Part shown: positions 6,124 through 11,947 of the stretch, piece after piece
Numbering within the stretch: the stretch's first letter is position 1
Layout: each line of letters opens with the position of its first letter
Assembly: GCA_031282605.1 (NCBI GenBank)
Contig: JAITDK010000065.1
Span: forward strand, 1 to 11,947
Length of the DNA stretch: 11,947 nt
Reading direction: 5' to 3'
Source of the DNA: Oscillospiraceae bacterium
Lineage (GTDB): Bacteria > Bacillota > Clostridia > Christensenellales > Aristaeellaceae
Notes under the pieces: generated by a model
Databases searched by the model: none
The model's input: only the letters and a program-made list of their open reading frames with translations
What the model was told of the DNA's origin: nothing
Position numbers and translations under genes: made by a program

Positions 6124-6150
6124 CTTCTCAAACAAACCGTGATTGAGAAG
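6124..6150 (-). other. Hairpin in the leader of the unknown gene
   Basis: CTTCTCAA (6124-6131) and TTGAGAAG (6143-6150) form a perfect 8-bp stem with an 11-base loop. It lies in the roughly 108-nt leader between the predicted start site and ATG 6078. It could affect translation; no T-tract follows closely enough for a clear terminator. Confidence 0.45.
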
Positions 6151-6192
6151 AAAATTTTTGGCGAACAATATACCAGGAAAACCCTTGACTCT

Positions 6193-6221
6193 AGTATATA
6201 GGATGTTGCCGTTTTTGTCAA
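6193..6221 (-). promoter_or_regulatory. Near-consensus sigma-A promoter of the unknown gene
   Basis: On the minus strand a perfect TTGACA (6216-6221) and TATACT (6193-6198, five of six) are separated by exactly 17 bases. This is among the best promoters in the window. It indicates that the downstream gene was, or is, actively transcribed and supports the start at ATG 6078 over the longer frame. Confidence 0.7.
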
Positions 6222-6299
6222 CAGTTATTTTCAATTTTTGGAAGCGATGGATATAGTGACCTATGCAAGATCAATCGCATTTATCATAACCACCGCCTC

Positions 6300-6330
6300 T
6301 CTAGGTGCAGTTTAGCATAGCACGCCTAGA
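6300..6330. repeat. Hairpin between anmK and the AT-rich gene
   Basis: TCTAGG plus TGC (6300-6308) pair with GCA plus CCTAGA (6320-6330), with a two-base bulge on the right arm. It lies about 50 bases past the anmK stop and could end or stabilise the anmK transcript. No T-tract follows on the minus strand, so it is not called a terminator. Confidence 0.4.
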
Positions 6331-6379
6331 AAGGTAAAACTTCCAGCGTTAAGGCCTGCGCGTTTGCCTACCCCAAACC

Positions 6380-7516
6380 TCACGCCCCAGTAACGCTCCC
6401 TAAAACCACCTGCCTCGACGCCCCAGTCGCTCCAGGCACATTCCCTGGCCGCCCGTTCATGGTCTCGTAGGCGAGCAGGGCGAAGGCGACCGCCTCCTTC
6501 GCGTCGGAGTCCCAACCCAGATCCTCTTGAGTAAGAACGGTAAGATCAGGCAGCAGAGTCTGAATGCCGTGCCGCAGCGTTGCGTTGTGCACGCCGCCTC
6601 CGGAGATCACCAGCTCGCGCACAGGGCAGCGCGGCATGACATGCATACGTATGTTCCGCGCAATGCTGGCCGCCGTGAATTGAGTCGCGGTGGCGATCCA
6701 ATCGCGGGCGCATAAGCCGGGGTGCGCGGCCAGCGCATCCTGGACGAAGCGCGCGCCGAACAGCTCGCGGCCGGTCGCCTTAGGCGGTGGCGCGTCGATG
6801 AATGGAATCGACATCCACTCGTTAAGCAGCGGTTCATTGACGGTTCCGGAGGCGGCGATCCTGCCTCCGTCGTCATAGTTCATGCCGAACAGCCGCTGGA
6901 CAAGCGCGTCAATGATCATGTTGCCTGGCCCGGTATCGAACGCGAAGACGTCGTCCAGCTCAGCATCGGCGGGCAGGACGGTGACGTTGCCTATACCGCC
7001 GATATTCTGCAGCGCACGCGGATGATCTGCGCGGTAAAGCAGATACTCGGCGTACGGCACCAGCGGCGCTCCGCGCCCGCCGGCGGCCATATCCATCGCG
7101 CGGAACGACGACACGACCGGTATGCCCGTATCATATGCGATGACGGCGGGTTCCCCCAACTGCATGGTCGAGGCAAGCAGTTCGCCTGAATCCTGCGGAA
7201 TATGATATATAGTCTGGCCGTGCGAGCCGACGCACATGACGTCGCCGGGCTGTACGCGCGCCTTGGCGCATACGGCCTTGACGGCGTCGGCGAACCAGCG
7301 TCCCAGTTCGACGTTCAGGCTGCACAGAAGCGCGCTGCTAGAATGGTCGGGCGAGCAAGCGTCCAGCACGCGCCGACGCAGGCGCTCGGGCATAGGCGCC
7401 GTAATGAAGGCAAGCTGACGCACAGCGCCATGAATCCCGGTATCGGGTATCTCGATCAGCGCGGCATCGCACCCGTCAAGCGAGGTGCCGCTCATCAATC
7501 CGATTATGTACGGCAT
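6380..7516 (-). CDS. anmK: Anhydro-N-acetylmuramic acid kinase
   Basis: Converts 1,6-anhydro-MurNAc plus ATP and water to MurNAc-6-phosphate, a cytosolic step in recycling cell-wall or imported muropeptide sugar. The 378 residues match the family length. The ATP-binding motif GLMSGTSLDG is at 6-15, GSHGQTIYH at 97-105, SFRAMDMAAGGRGAPLVP at 137-154, NIGGIGNVT at 171-179, FDTGPGN with the catalytic Asp at 194, TQFTAASIA, and ISGGGVHN near the C-terminus. ATG 7516 starts directly before the first motif as in other members; the longer frame to 7585 adds 23 residues the family lacks. No ribosome-binding site precedes it, and a -10-like TACTAT ends 6 bases before the ATG, so the mRNA may be leaderless. 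It is divergent from the ZIP transporter. No murQ etherase, the usual next enzyme, is in the window. Confidence 0.95.
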   Translation of the reverse strand: MPYIIGLMSGTSLDGCDAALIEIPDTGIHGAVRQLAFITAPMPERLRRRVLDACSPDHSSSALLCSLNVELGRWFADAVKAVCAKARVQPGDVMCVGSHGQTIYHIPQDSGELLASTMQLGEPAVIAYDTGIPVVSSFRAMDMAAGGRGAPLVPYAEYLLYRADHPRALQNIGGIGNVTVLPADAELDDVFAFDTGPGNMIIDALVQRLFGMNYDDGGRIAASGTVNEPLLNEWMSIPFIDAPPPKATGRELFGARFVQDALAAHPGLCARDWIATATQFTAASIARNIRMHVMPRCPVRELVISGGGVHNATLRHGIQTLLPDLTVLTQEDLGWDSDAKEAVAFALLAYETMNGRPGNVPGATGASRQVVLGSVTGA

Positions 7517-7522
7517 ACTAGC

Positions 7523-7551
7523 ATAGTAACAGATCTTGACAGCATAAGCAA
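7523..7551 (-). promoter_or_regulatory. Candidate anmK promoter (leaderless type)
   Basis: On the minus strand TTGCTT (7546-7551) and TACTAT (7523-7528) are 17 bases apart, each matching consensus at four positions. The -10 ends 6 bases before the ATG, which places the start of transcription on or next to the first codon. It overlaps the divergent zupT-type promoter. Confidence 0.45.
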
Positions 7552-7563
7552 TAATGATATTAT
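7536..7563 (+). promoter_or_regulatory. Promoter of the ZIP transporter gene, with a small inverted repeat
   Basis: TTGACA (7536-7541) and TATTAT (7558-7563) are separated by 16 bases, and the -10 has the TGn extension (TGA). The inverted repeat ATAAT-gat-ATTAT (7551-7563) covers the -10 and could be bound by a metal-responsive repressor. The ribosome-binding site AAGGGGG lies at 7571-7577. Confidence 0.65.
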
Positions 7564-7584
7564 AGGCGAAAAGGGGGACAGACA

Positions 7585-8409
7585 ATGAATATTACCGATA
7601 TCGCCTGGTCCGCGGCGGGGCTGGGTTTTATATTCCTGATGACGGCGCTGGGCGCCGCGACCGTGTTCCTGTTCCGCAAAGCGGACATGGGCAAGTATCA
7701 GAATATATTTCTTGGGTTCGCGTCGGGGGTGATGATAGCGGCGTCGATATGGAGCCTGCTGATTCCGTCGATAGAGTCCGCCGAGGCGGACGGCATAATC
7801 GGATGGATCCCGGCGTCCGTAGGATTCACGCTGGGCGCGCTGTTTCTGCTCGGGCTGGATAAGGTGATCCCACACCTGCACAGCGCGACGGGCGTGCGCG
7901 AGGGGATGCCCAGCGCGAGCAAGCGCACGATGCTGATGTTCTCGGCGGTAACGCTGCACAACATACCGGAAGGGATGGCGGTCGGGCTGGCCTTCGCGCT
8001 TGCGTCGCAAACCCCGCAGGCAGGCGGGAACCTCCTGTCCGGAGGAGGCGCGGGAGCATACGCGGCGGCGATCGCGCTGGCGATAGGCATAGGCATCCAA
8101 AATTTCCCTGAAGGTGCGGCGGTGACGCTGCCGTTCAGGCAGGAGGGTTATACCGCGTGGAAGTCGTTCCTGCTGGGCGCGCTGACCGGCGCGGTCGAAC
8201 CAGTGTTCGGCATACTGGCCGCGCTGCTGGCGGGATTGTTCTCGGCGGTTATGCCATGGCTGCTGGCGTTCGCGGCGGGCGCGATGATATACGTCGTCGT
8301 GGAGGAGATGATCCCCGAGGCGCATCTGGGCGAGCATTCAAACAAGGCGACGCTGAGCGTGATGGCCGGCTTCCTGGTGATGATGATACTAGACCTCGCG
8401 TTGGGGTAA
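7585..8409 (+). CDS. ZIP-family metal transporter (GufA/ZupT-like)
   Basis: A 274-residue inner-membrane protein with about eight hydrophobic segments that should import divalent metal such as zinc (possibly iron or manganese). The two signature metal-binding helices are clear: HNIPEGMAVGLAFA starts at His125 with Glu129, and the next has QNFPEGAAVTLP with Asn173 and Glu176. EEMIPEAH near residues 236-243 is a third conserved segment. The loop after the third helix, with HLHS, is histidine-poor compared with many ZIPs. The length fits the GufA branch. The start has AAGGGGG 7 bases upstream and a strong extended -10 promoter. The metal cannot be decided from the sequence. The deacetylase gene follows after 60 bases with no obvious terminator between, so read-through into the envelope operon is possible. 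Confidence 0.92.
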   Translation: MNITDIAWSAAGLGFIFLMTALGAATVFLFRKADMGKYQNIFLGFASGVMIAASIWSLLIPSIESAEADGIIGWIPASVGFTLGALFLLGLDKVIPHLHSATGVREGMPSASKRTMLMFSAVTLHNIPEGMAVGLAFALASQTPQAGGNLLSGGGAGAYAAAIALAIGIGIQNFPEGAAVTLPFRQEGYTAWKSFLLGALTGAVEPVFGILAALLAGLFSAVMPWLLAFAAGAMIYVVVEEMIPEAHLGEHSNKATLSVMAGFLVMMILDLALG

Positions 8410-8469
8410 CATTGGTAAAAGTTCTGATCTCGCGCCTTTATACATACGCTTGAGCCGGAGGGCTTGAGC

Positions 8470-9360
8470 GTGAAGCGGATATATATATTTATAACCATAA
8501 GACGGGCGCTGTGGAGCATCGCGGCGGCGTTGATCGTGTGCGCGCTGTTAATCGGCGCTGCTGCTGCGGCAGCGCGGGCGCGCGGTACCGTCGCGGCGGA
8601 CGCCAGCAAGGCAAGCGTCCGGCTGCCGATCATAATGTATCACAGCGTCGTTCCGGACGACGCGCGCGGAAAGAGCGATTATCAGATAACCGAGACTCAA
8701 TTCTCGCGGGATCTTGACTATCTTGCCGCGCGCGGATATAATACCGTAGTTATTGGCGATCTGATCCGGTACGCGGGCGGCGAGCCGCTGCCCGACAACC
8801 CTGTCATGCTGACATTCGACGACGGACATCTGAATAACCTGACCATCGCGCTGCCGCAAATGAAGCGGCGCGGTATGCGTGGCGTTTTTTCCGTATGCGG
8901 CATGTTCATAGAGCGCGCGGAACGGGAACGCGACCCGTCGCCCGCGTACTCGTACATGACGTGGGACGACGTGCGTGAGGCCGCGTCCAGCGGTGTCGTC
9001 GAAATACAGAATCATTCGTACAACCTGCACGGCGATAAAGGACGCAAGGGTTTTACGCGCCGCAGCGGAGAGACGATGGCGGCGTTTCAATCCTCGCTGA
9101 TAGAGGACGTCAGCAAGATGCAGCAGCTGCTAAGGCTGAACGCGGGCGTGGAGGCCGCGTGCTTTACGTATCCGTATGGGTTTCTGTATCAGGATTCATG
9201 GGCGATGCTGCGCGACCTGGGCTTCCAGGCCGCTATGACGTGTCGGGAAAGGGTGAACTACCTGTCGCAAAGTCCGGAAGCGCTGTATCACTTGGATCGG
9301 TTTAACCGCAGCGGACTGACCAGCACGGAGAGGTTTATGAAAAGATTGGAGATCGAATGA
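8470..9360 (+). CDS. Membrane-anchored polysaccharide deacetylase (NodB/CE4, IcaB-PgaB-like)
   Basis: A 296-residue enzyme expected to remove acetyl groups from an N-acetylhexosamine polymer outside the membrane. A signal anchor lies at about 12-35. The catalytic domain shows MYHSV (56-60), TFDDG (115-119) with the catalytic and metal-binding Asp pair 117-118, HSYNLH (182-187) with both metal-binding His, YPYG (234-237), and LDRFNRSG near the end, a pattern seen in IcaB/PgaB-type deacetylases of poly-GlcNAc. All core residues are present. The GTG start at 8470 has GGAGGG 7 bases upstream; a TTG 6 bases earlier would leave only 1 base and is rejected. The stop overlaps the ATPase start as ATGA, which ties it to the exporter. 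The substrate is inferred only; cell-wall glycan is an alternative. Confidence 0.9.
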   Translation: MKRIYIFITIRRALWSIAAALIVCALLIGAAAAAARARGTVAADASKASVRLPIIMYHSVVPDDARGKSDYQITETQFSRDLDYLAARGYNTVVIGDLIRYAGGEPLPDNPVMLTFDDGHLNNLTIALPQMKRRGMRGVFSVCGMFIERAERERDPSPAYSYMTWDDVREAASSGVVEIQNHSYNLHGDKGRKGFTRRSGETMAAFQSSLIEDVSKMQQLLRLNAGVEAACFTYPYGFLYQDSWAMLRDLGFQAAMTCRERVNYLSQSPEALYHLDRFNRSGLTSTERFMKRLEIE

Positions 9361-10157
9361 TTACTCTTAACGGAATCCACAAGTCGTTCAAAGTGGCGAG
9401 GCGCAAGCCGGGGGCGAAGGCCGCGCTCGCCGCGATGTTCCGCCGCGAGTACGACATCGTCAACGCCGTGGACGGCGTGTCGTTCGATATACCGGACGGG
9501 GAGATCGTCGGTTATATAGGGCCTAACGGCGCGGGTAAATCCACGTCGATCAAGGTTATGAGCGGCATACTTATCCCCGACGAAGGGACATGCGCAGTGG
9601 CGGGTCTGACGCCATGGGCGGATCGTAAGAAGCTGGCGCGGCGTATCGGCGTGGTGTTCGGCCAGCGCACGCAGCTATGGTGGGACGTGCCCATCATCGA
9701 TTCGTTCGACCTGCTGCGCGACATATACCGGGTGCCGCAGGACGAGTACAAGCGTTCGCGGGACAGGCTGGTCGGCGCGCTGGATATCGGCGCGTTCGTC
9801 AACACGCCGCTGCGGCAGGTCAGCCTGGGTCAGCGGATGCGCGCGGAACTGGCGGCGTCGCTGCTGCACAGTCCCGATATACTGTTTCTGGACGAGCCGA
9901 CCATCGGCCTTGACGCGGTGAGCAAGCTGGCGGTAAGGCGGTTCATCCGCGAGATAAACGCCGAGCGCGGCGTGACCGTGCTGCTGACCACCCACGACAT
10001 GCACGACATAGAGGCACTGACCGACCACATAATCCTGATAGGCAAGGGGCGCATACTGTACAACGGCACGATGAGCGCGGTCAAGTCCAGCAAGACGGCG
10101 GAGGGCTTGCCCGTTGAGGAGATCGTCGCGGGACTGTATAAGGAACACGGACTATGA
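9357..10157 (+). CDS. ABC transporter ATPase of an ABC-2-type exporter (COG4586-like)
   Basis: The energy-coupling subunit of the transporter formed with the two following permeases. Walker A GPNGAGKST (55-63, Lys61), Q-loop FGQRTQLWWD (101-110), signature VSLGQR (155-160), Walker B ILFLDEP (175-181, Glu180) and switch TTHD (211-214, His213) are all intact over 266 residues. A basic insertion between strands 1 and 2 (about 14-33) and the QLWWD form are typical of the COG4586 group, which pairs with COG4587 and COG3694 permeases. The start ATG overlaps the deacetylase stop (ATGA), and its own stop overlaps the first permease start. These families are usually called 'uncharacterised ABC-2 transport'; no substrate can be read from the ATPase. 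Confidence 0.95.
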   Translation: MITLNGIHKSFKVARRKPGAKAALAAMFRREYDIVNAVDGVSFDIPDGEIVGYIGPNGAGKSTSIKVMSGILIPDEGTCAVAGLTPWADRKKLARRIGVVFGQRTQLWWDVPIIDSFDLLRDIYRVPQDEYKRSRDRLVGALDIGAFVNTPLRQVSLGQRMRAELAASLLHSPDILFLDEPTIGLDAVSKLAVRRFIREINAERGVTVLLTTHDMHDIEALTDHIILIGKGRILYNGTMSAVKSSKTAEGLPVEEIVAGLYKEHGL

Positions 10158-11005
10158 GCGCGGTCAAAACACGGAATATGAGTACGATCACGGATATCGT
10201 CCGGCCATACGCGTCCATGTTCCGCATACAGTTCATAGGCCAGCTGCAGTACCGCGCCGCGGCATGGGCGGGTATCGTGACGCAGTTCTTTTTCGGGTTT
10301 GTGTTCGTAATGATGTACTCGGCGTTCTACGGCGGCGAAGCGGGTGCGGTCGGCGTGCCTTCGCTACAGACGATTATATCCTATCAGTGGCTCAAGCAAG
10401 CGTTCTTGATGATGGTCGTGCTGTGGAGCCAGGACGCCGACCTGTTAAACCAAATCGTCGGAGGACACGTGGCGTACTCGCTGTGTCGTCCGGTGGATCT
10501 GTATTCGCTGTGGGCGGCGCGGCTGCTCGCGAATCGTGCCGCGAGGTGCGCGCTGCGGTTCGCGCCGGTGCTGATACTCGCGTTCGTGCTGCCCGCGCCG
10601 TATGGGATGATACCGCCGCCCAACGTTGAATCCGGCCTGCTGTTCATCGTGTCGCTCCTGCTGGGCGCGCTGGTCGCCGTCGGGATGTCGATGTTCCTGT
10701 ATGTGCTGACGTTCGTCACGCTGTCAAGCGTAGGACCCAGGCTATTCATAGGCGCGATAGCGGACTTCGCGACCGGGATGATAATCCCTATCCCGCTGAT
10801 GCCGGACTGGCTGCAGCGCGCGCTGGCCATGACGCCGTTCCCGCATATAGCGGACTTGCCGTTCCGCATCTACTCGGGTGACATAGCGGGCGCGGCGGCA
10901 GGGGCGGCTATTGGCGTGCAAGTATTCTGGGTGATAACGCTGGGGATCACGGGATGGCTGGCGTTCCGGGTCGTGCTTAGACGTACGGTTGTGCAGGGAG
11001 GATGA
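10154..11005 (+). CDS. ABC-2-type permease, first subunit (COG4587-like)
   Basis: A 283-residue membrane protein with about six hydrophobic segments. A cytoplasmic N-terminus RPYASMFRIQFIGQLQYRAA precedes the first membrane span, and the motif GGHVAYSLCRPVDLYSLWAARLLA lies in the cytoplasmic loop, as in this permease family. MPDWLQRALAMTPFPHIADLP and a final helix follow. ATG 10154 overlaps the ATPase stop as ATGA and has AGGA 9 bases upstream; an in-frame ATG 24 bases downstream is possible but less likely. It should form the channel with the next gene product. The exported substrate is unknown; the preceding deacetylase suggests a glycan or lipid-linked saccharide, which is inference. Confidence 0.9.
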   Translation: MSAVKTRNMSTITDIVRPYASMFRIQFIGQLQYRAAAWAGIVTQFFFGFVFVMMYSAFYGGEAGAVGVPSLQTIISYQWLKQAFLMMVVLWSQDADLLNQIVGGHVAYSLCRPVDLYSLWAARLLANRAARCALRFAPVLILAFVLPAPYGMIPPPNVESGLLFIVSLLLGALVAVGMSMFLYVLTFVTLSSVGPRLFIGAIADFATGMIIPIPLMPDWLQRALAMTPFPHIADLPFRIYSGDIAGAAAGAAIGVQVFWVITLGITGWLAFRVVLRRTVVQGG

Positions 11006-11009
11006 CGGC

Positions 11010-11789
11010 GTGATCTATTTCAAGTATATTCGTATGCAGCTGCGCTCTCTCGCGCAGTACCGTTCGACATTCTGGTTTATGATCATGGGTCAGTCGCTGA
11101 CATGCGCGCTGGGTTTCGCAAGCATGACGATGATGTTCGACAGATTTCACACAGTGGCGGGATGGACGTACGCCGAGGCCGCGCTGTGCTACGCCGCAGT
11201 GTTCATGGCGTTCTCGATTGCGGAGTGCGTGGCGCGGGGATTCGACTCATTCAGCAGGCTGATCGTCAGCGGCGACTTTGACAGGCTGCTGCTAAGGCCG
11301 CGCGCGCTGACGCTGCAGGTGCTCGGCTCGTCGTTTGAGCTGACGCGGCTGGGGCGGTTGATAGTGGGCGGGACGATACTCCAGTTTGCCGCGAGAAATT
11401 TGGGCGTCGCTTGGACTGCGGACAAGGTAGTTGTCTTGATAATGATGATACTGTCGGGCGTGGTGATATTCTTCGGGGTATTCATGCTGGGCGCGGCGAT
11501 GTGCTTCGTGACGGTAGAGGGGCTGGAGATCGTCAACGTATTCACCGACGGAGGGCGGGAAATAGCCAGCTATCCCCTGCCTATATACGGTAAAACGGCG
11601 CTGCGGTTCTTCACGTTCATTATCCCGTACGGGTGTTTTAACTATCTACCGTTGTTGTATCTGGTGGGACGGGCGGATGGTCACGCTGCGCTGTACGCGC
11701 TGTCGCCGTTAATCGGGATGCTGTTCGTGATACCGTGCGCGTTTGTCTGGAAGGCGGGTGTGCGGCGGTACCTGAGCACGGGGAACTAG
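11010..11789 (+). CDS. ABC-2-type permease, second subunit (COG3694-like)
   Basis: A 259-residue partner permease with about six hydrophobic segments. IYFKYIRMQLRSLAQYRSTFWF opens the protein, and SGDFDRLLLRPRAL lies in the family's cytoplasmic loop (around 86-99). The tail FVWKAGVRRYLSTGN is typical. The start is GTG 11010, because GGGAGG lies 8 bases upstream at 10996-11001 and the gene then follows the previous stop by 4 bases. An in-frame TTG 21 bases earlier would add residues that read poorly. With the ATPase and first permease it completes a three-gene exporter. The next gene has its own promoter. Confidence 0.9.
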   Translation: MIYFKYIRMQLRSLAQYRSTFWFMIMGQSLTCALGFASMTMMFDRFHTVAGWTYAEAALCYAAVFMAFSIAECVARGFDSFSRLIVSGDFDRLLLRPRALTLQVLGSSFELTRLGRLIVGGTILQFAARNLGVAWTADKVVVLIMMILSGVVIFFGVFMLGAAMCFVTVEGLEIVNVFTDGGREIASYPLPIYGKTALRFFTFIIPYGCFNYLPLLYLVGRADGHAALYALSPLIGMLFVIPCAFVWKAGVRRYLSTGN

Positions 11790-11830
11790 GCCTGTTCGAA
11801 AAAGCGGAATATGAGCGGACGCGTGTGGAT

Positions 11831-11859
11831 TTGACAGTCGCAACCCATTGTGCTACCCT
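11831..11859 (+). promoter_or_regulatory. Candidate leaderless promoter of the M50 protease gene
   Basis: A perfect TTGACA (11831-11836) and TACCCT (11854-11859, TAnnnT form with a TGn extension) are 17 bases apart. The -10 ends 6 bases before ATG 11866, so transcription should begin at or next to the first codon. No ribosome-binding site is present. The geometry is the same as at anmK. Confidence 0.5.
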
Positions 11860-11865
11860 TTACCC

Positions 11866-11947
11866 ATGCTTGAATTTCTCCGAGATGATCCGAAGCGGTT
11901 CTTCGACTACGCGTTGTACCGCGTACCCGCCGTGCTGATCGCGCTGG
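11866..11947 (+). CDS. Start of a site-2 protease family (M50) gene, cut by the window edge
   Basis: Only 27 residues are visible: MLEFLRDDPKRFF followed by DYALYRVPAVLIAL. The pattern of a short amphipathic N-terminus and YR(I/V)PAVLIAL matches YwhC-like M50 metalloproteases, where the zinc motif HExxH would come next, just past the window. They cleave peptide bonds within or near the membrane. It lacks a ribosome-binding site. The family call rests on a short stretch and is moderate. Confidence 0.65.
   Translation, partial: MLEFLRDDPKRFFDYALYRVPAVLIAL

Noticed and set aside
6079..6234. Longer start (TTG 6234) for the unknown AT-rich gene
   Set aside because: There is no ribosome-binding site, and a TTGACA-17-TATACT promoter lies inside this stretch. 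ATG 6078 with AAAGGAAG is the better start.
7517..7585. 23-residue N-terminal extension of AnmK
   Set aside because: The family starts directly before GLMSGTS, and the extension covers the divergent promoters.
8464..8469. TTG start for the deacetylase
   Set aside because: It would lie 1 base from the ribosome-binding site; GTG 8470 has the normal 7-base gap.
1..11947. tRNA or rRNA genes, CRISPR arrays, insertion sequences, phage genes
   Set aside because: No cloverleaf with CCA-type ends, no regularly spaced direct repeats and no transposase or integrase motifs were seen by eye on either strand.

Overview
The window looks like chromosomal DNA from a fairly GC-rich member of the Bacillota (Clostridia-like). 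The grounds are a B. subtilis-type NdoA/MazF, a YitT-family protein, a glmU-pth pair, strong Shine-Dalgarno sites on most genes, and TTGACA/TATAAT-type promoters. The genus cannot be named from the sequence. Most of the window is plainly GC-rich (43 of 60 bases are G+C at 7861-7920). The stretch from about 4275 to 6300 is much AT-richer (22 of 60 at 4681-4740, 26 of 60 at 5641-5700), so it looks like an accessory insert.

Layout. Positions 1-1538 (minus): a short glmU, uridylyltransferase half only, is translationally coupled to pth, which runs off the left edge. Positions 1930-2526 (plus): a lipoprotein with a copper-amine-oxidase-N-like stalk domain. Positions 2527-2910: a gene-poor stretch with several inverted repeats that ends in a folded leader and a 12-bp palindrome in front of an orphan mazF/ndoA toxin gene (2911-3264). 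Positions 3429-4274: a YitT-type membrane protein. Positions 4294-6234 (minus): the AT-rich segment, with a one-TM hypothetical protein and an unrecognised gene that appears broken by a frameshift but keeps a near-consensus promoter. Positions 6380-7516 (minus): anmK (anhydro-MurNAc kinase), divergent from a ZIP metal transporter (7585-8409, plus). Positions 8470-11789 (plus): a tightly packed operon of a NodB-type polysaccharide deacetylase, an ABC ATPase and two ABC-2 permeases. At the right edge an M50 (site-2) protease gene begins.

How genes work together. GlmU and AnmK both touch amino-sugar and cell-wall metabolism. The deacetylase/ABC-2 group probably acts on one envelope or exported-glycan process, since its four genes overlap or lie within 4 bp. 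Two genes, anmK and the M50 protease, lack a ribosome-binding site and have a -10-like hexamer exactly 6 nt before the ATG, as expected of leaderless mRNAs.

Most worth a second look: the GlmU that lacks its acetyltransferase half, the antitoxin-less NdoA with a structured leader, the frameshifted AT-rich unknown, the leaderless gene architecture, and the deacetylase-exporter operon.
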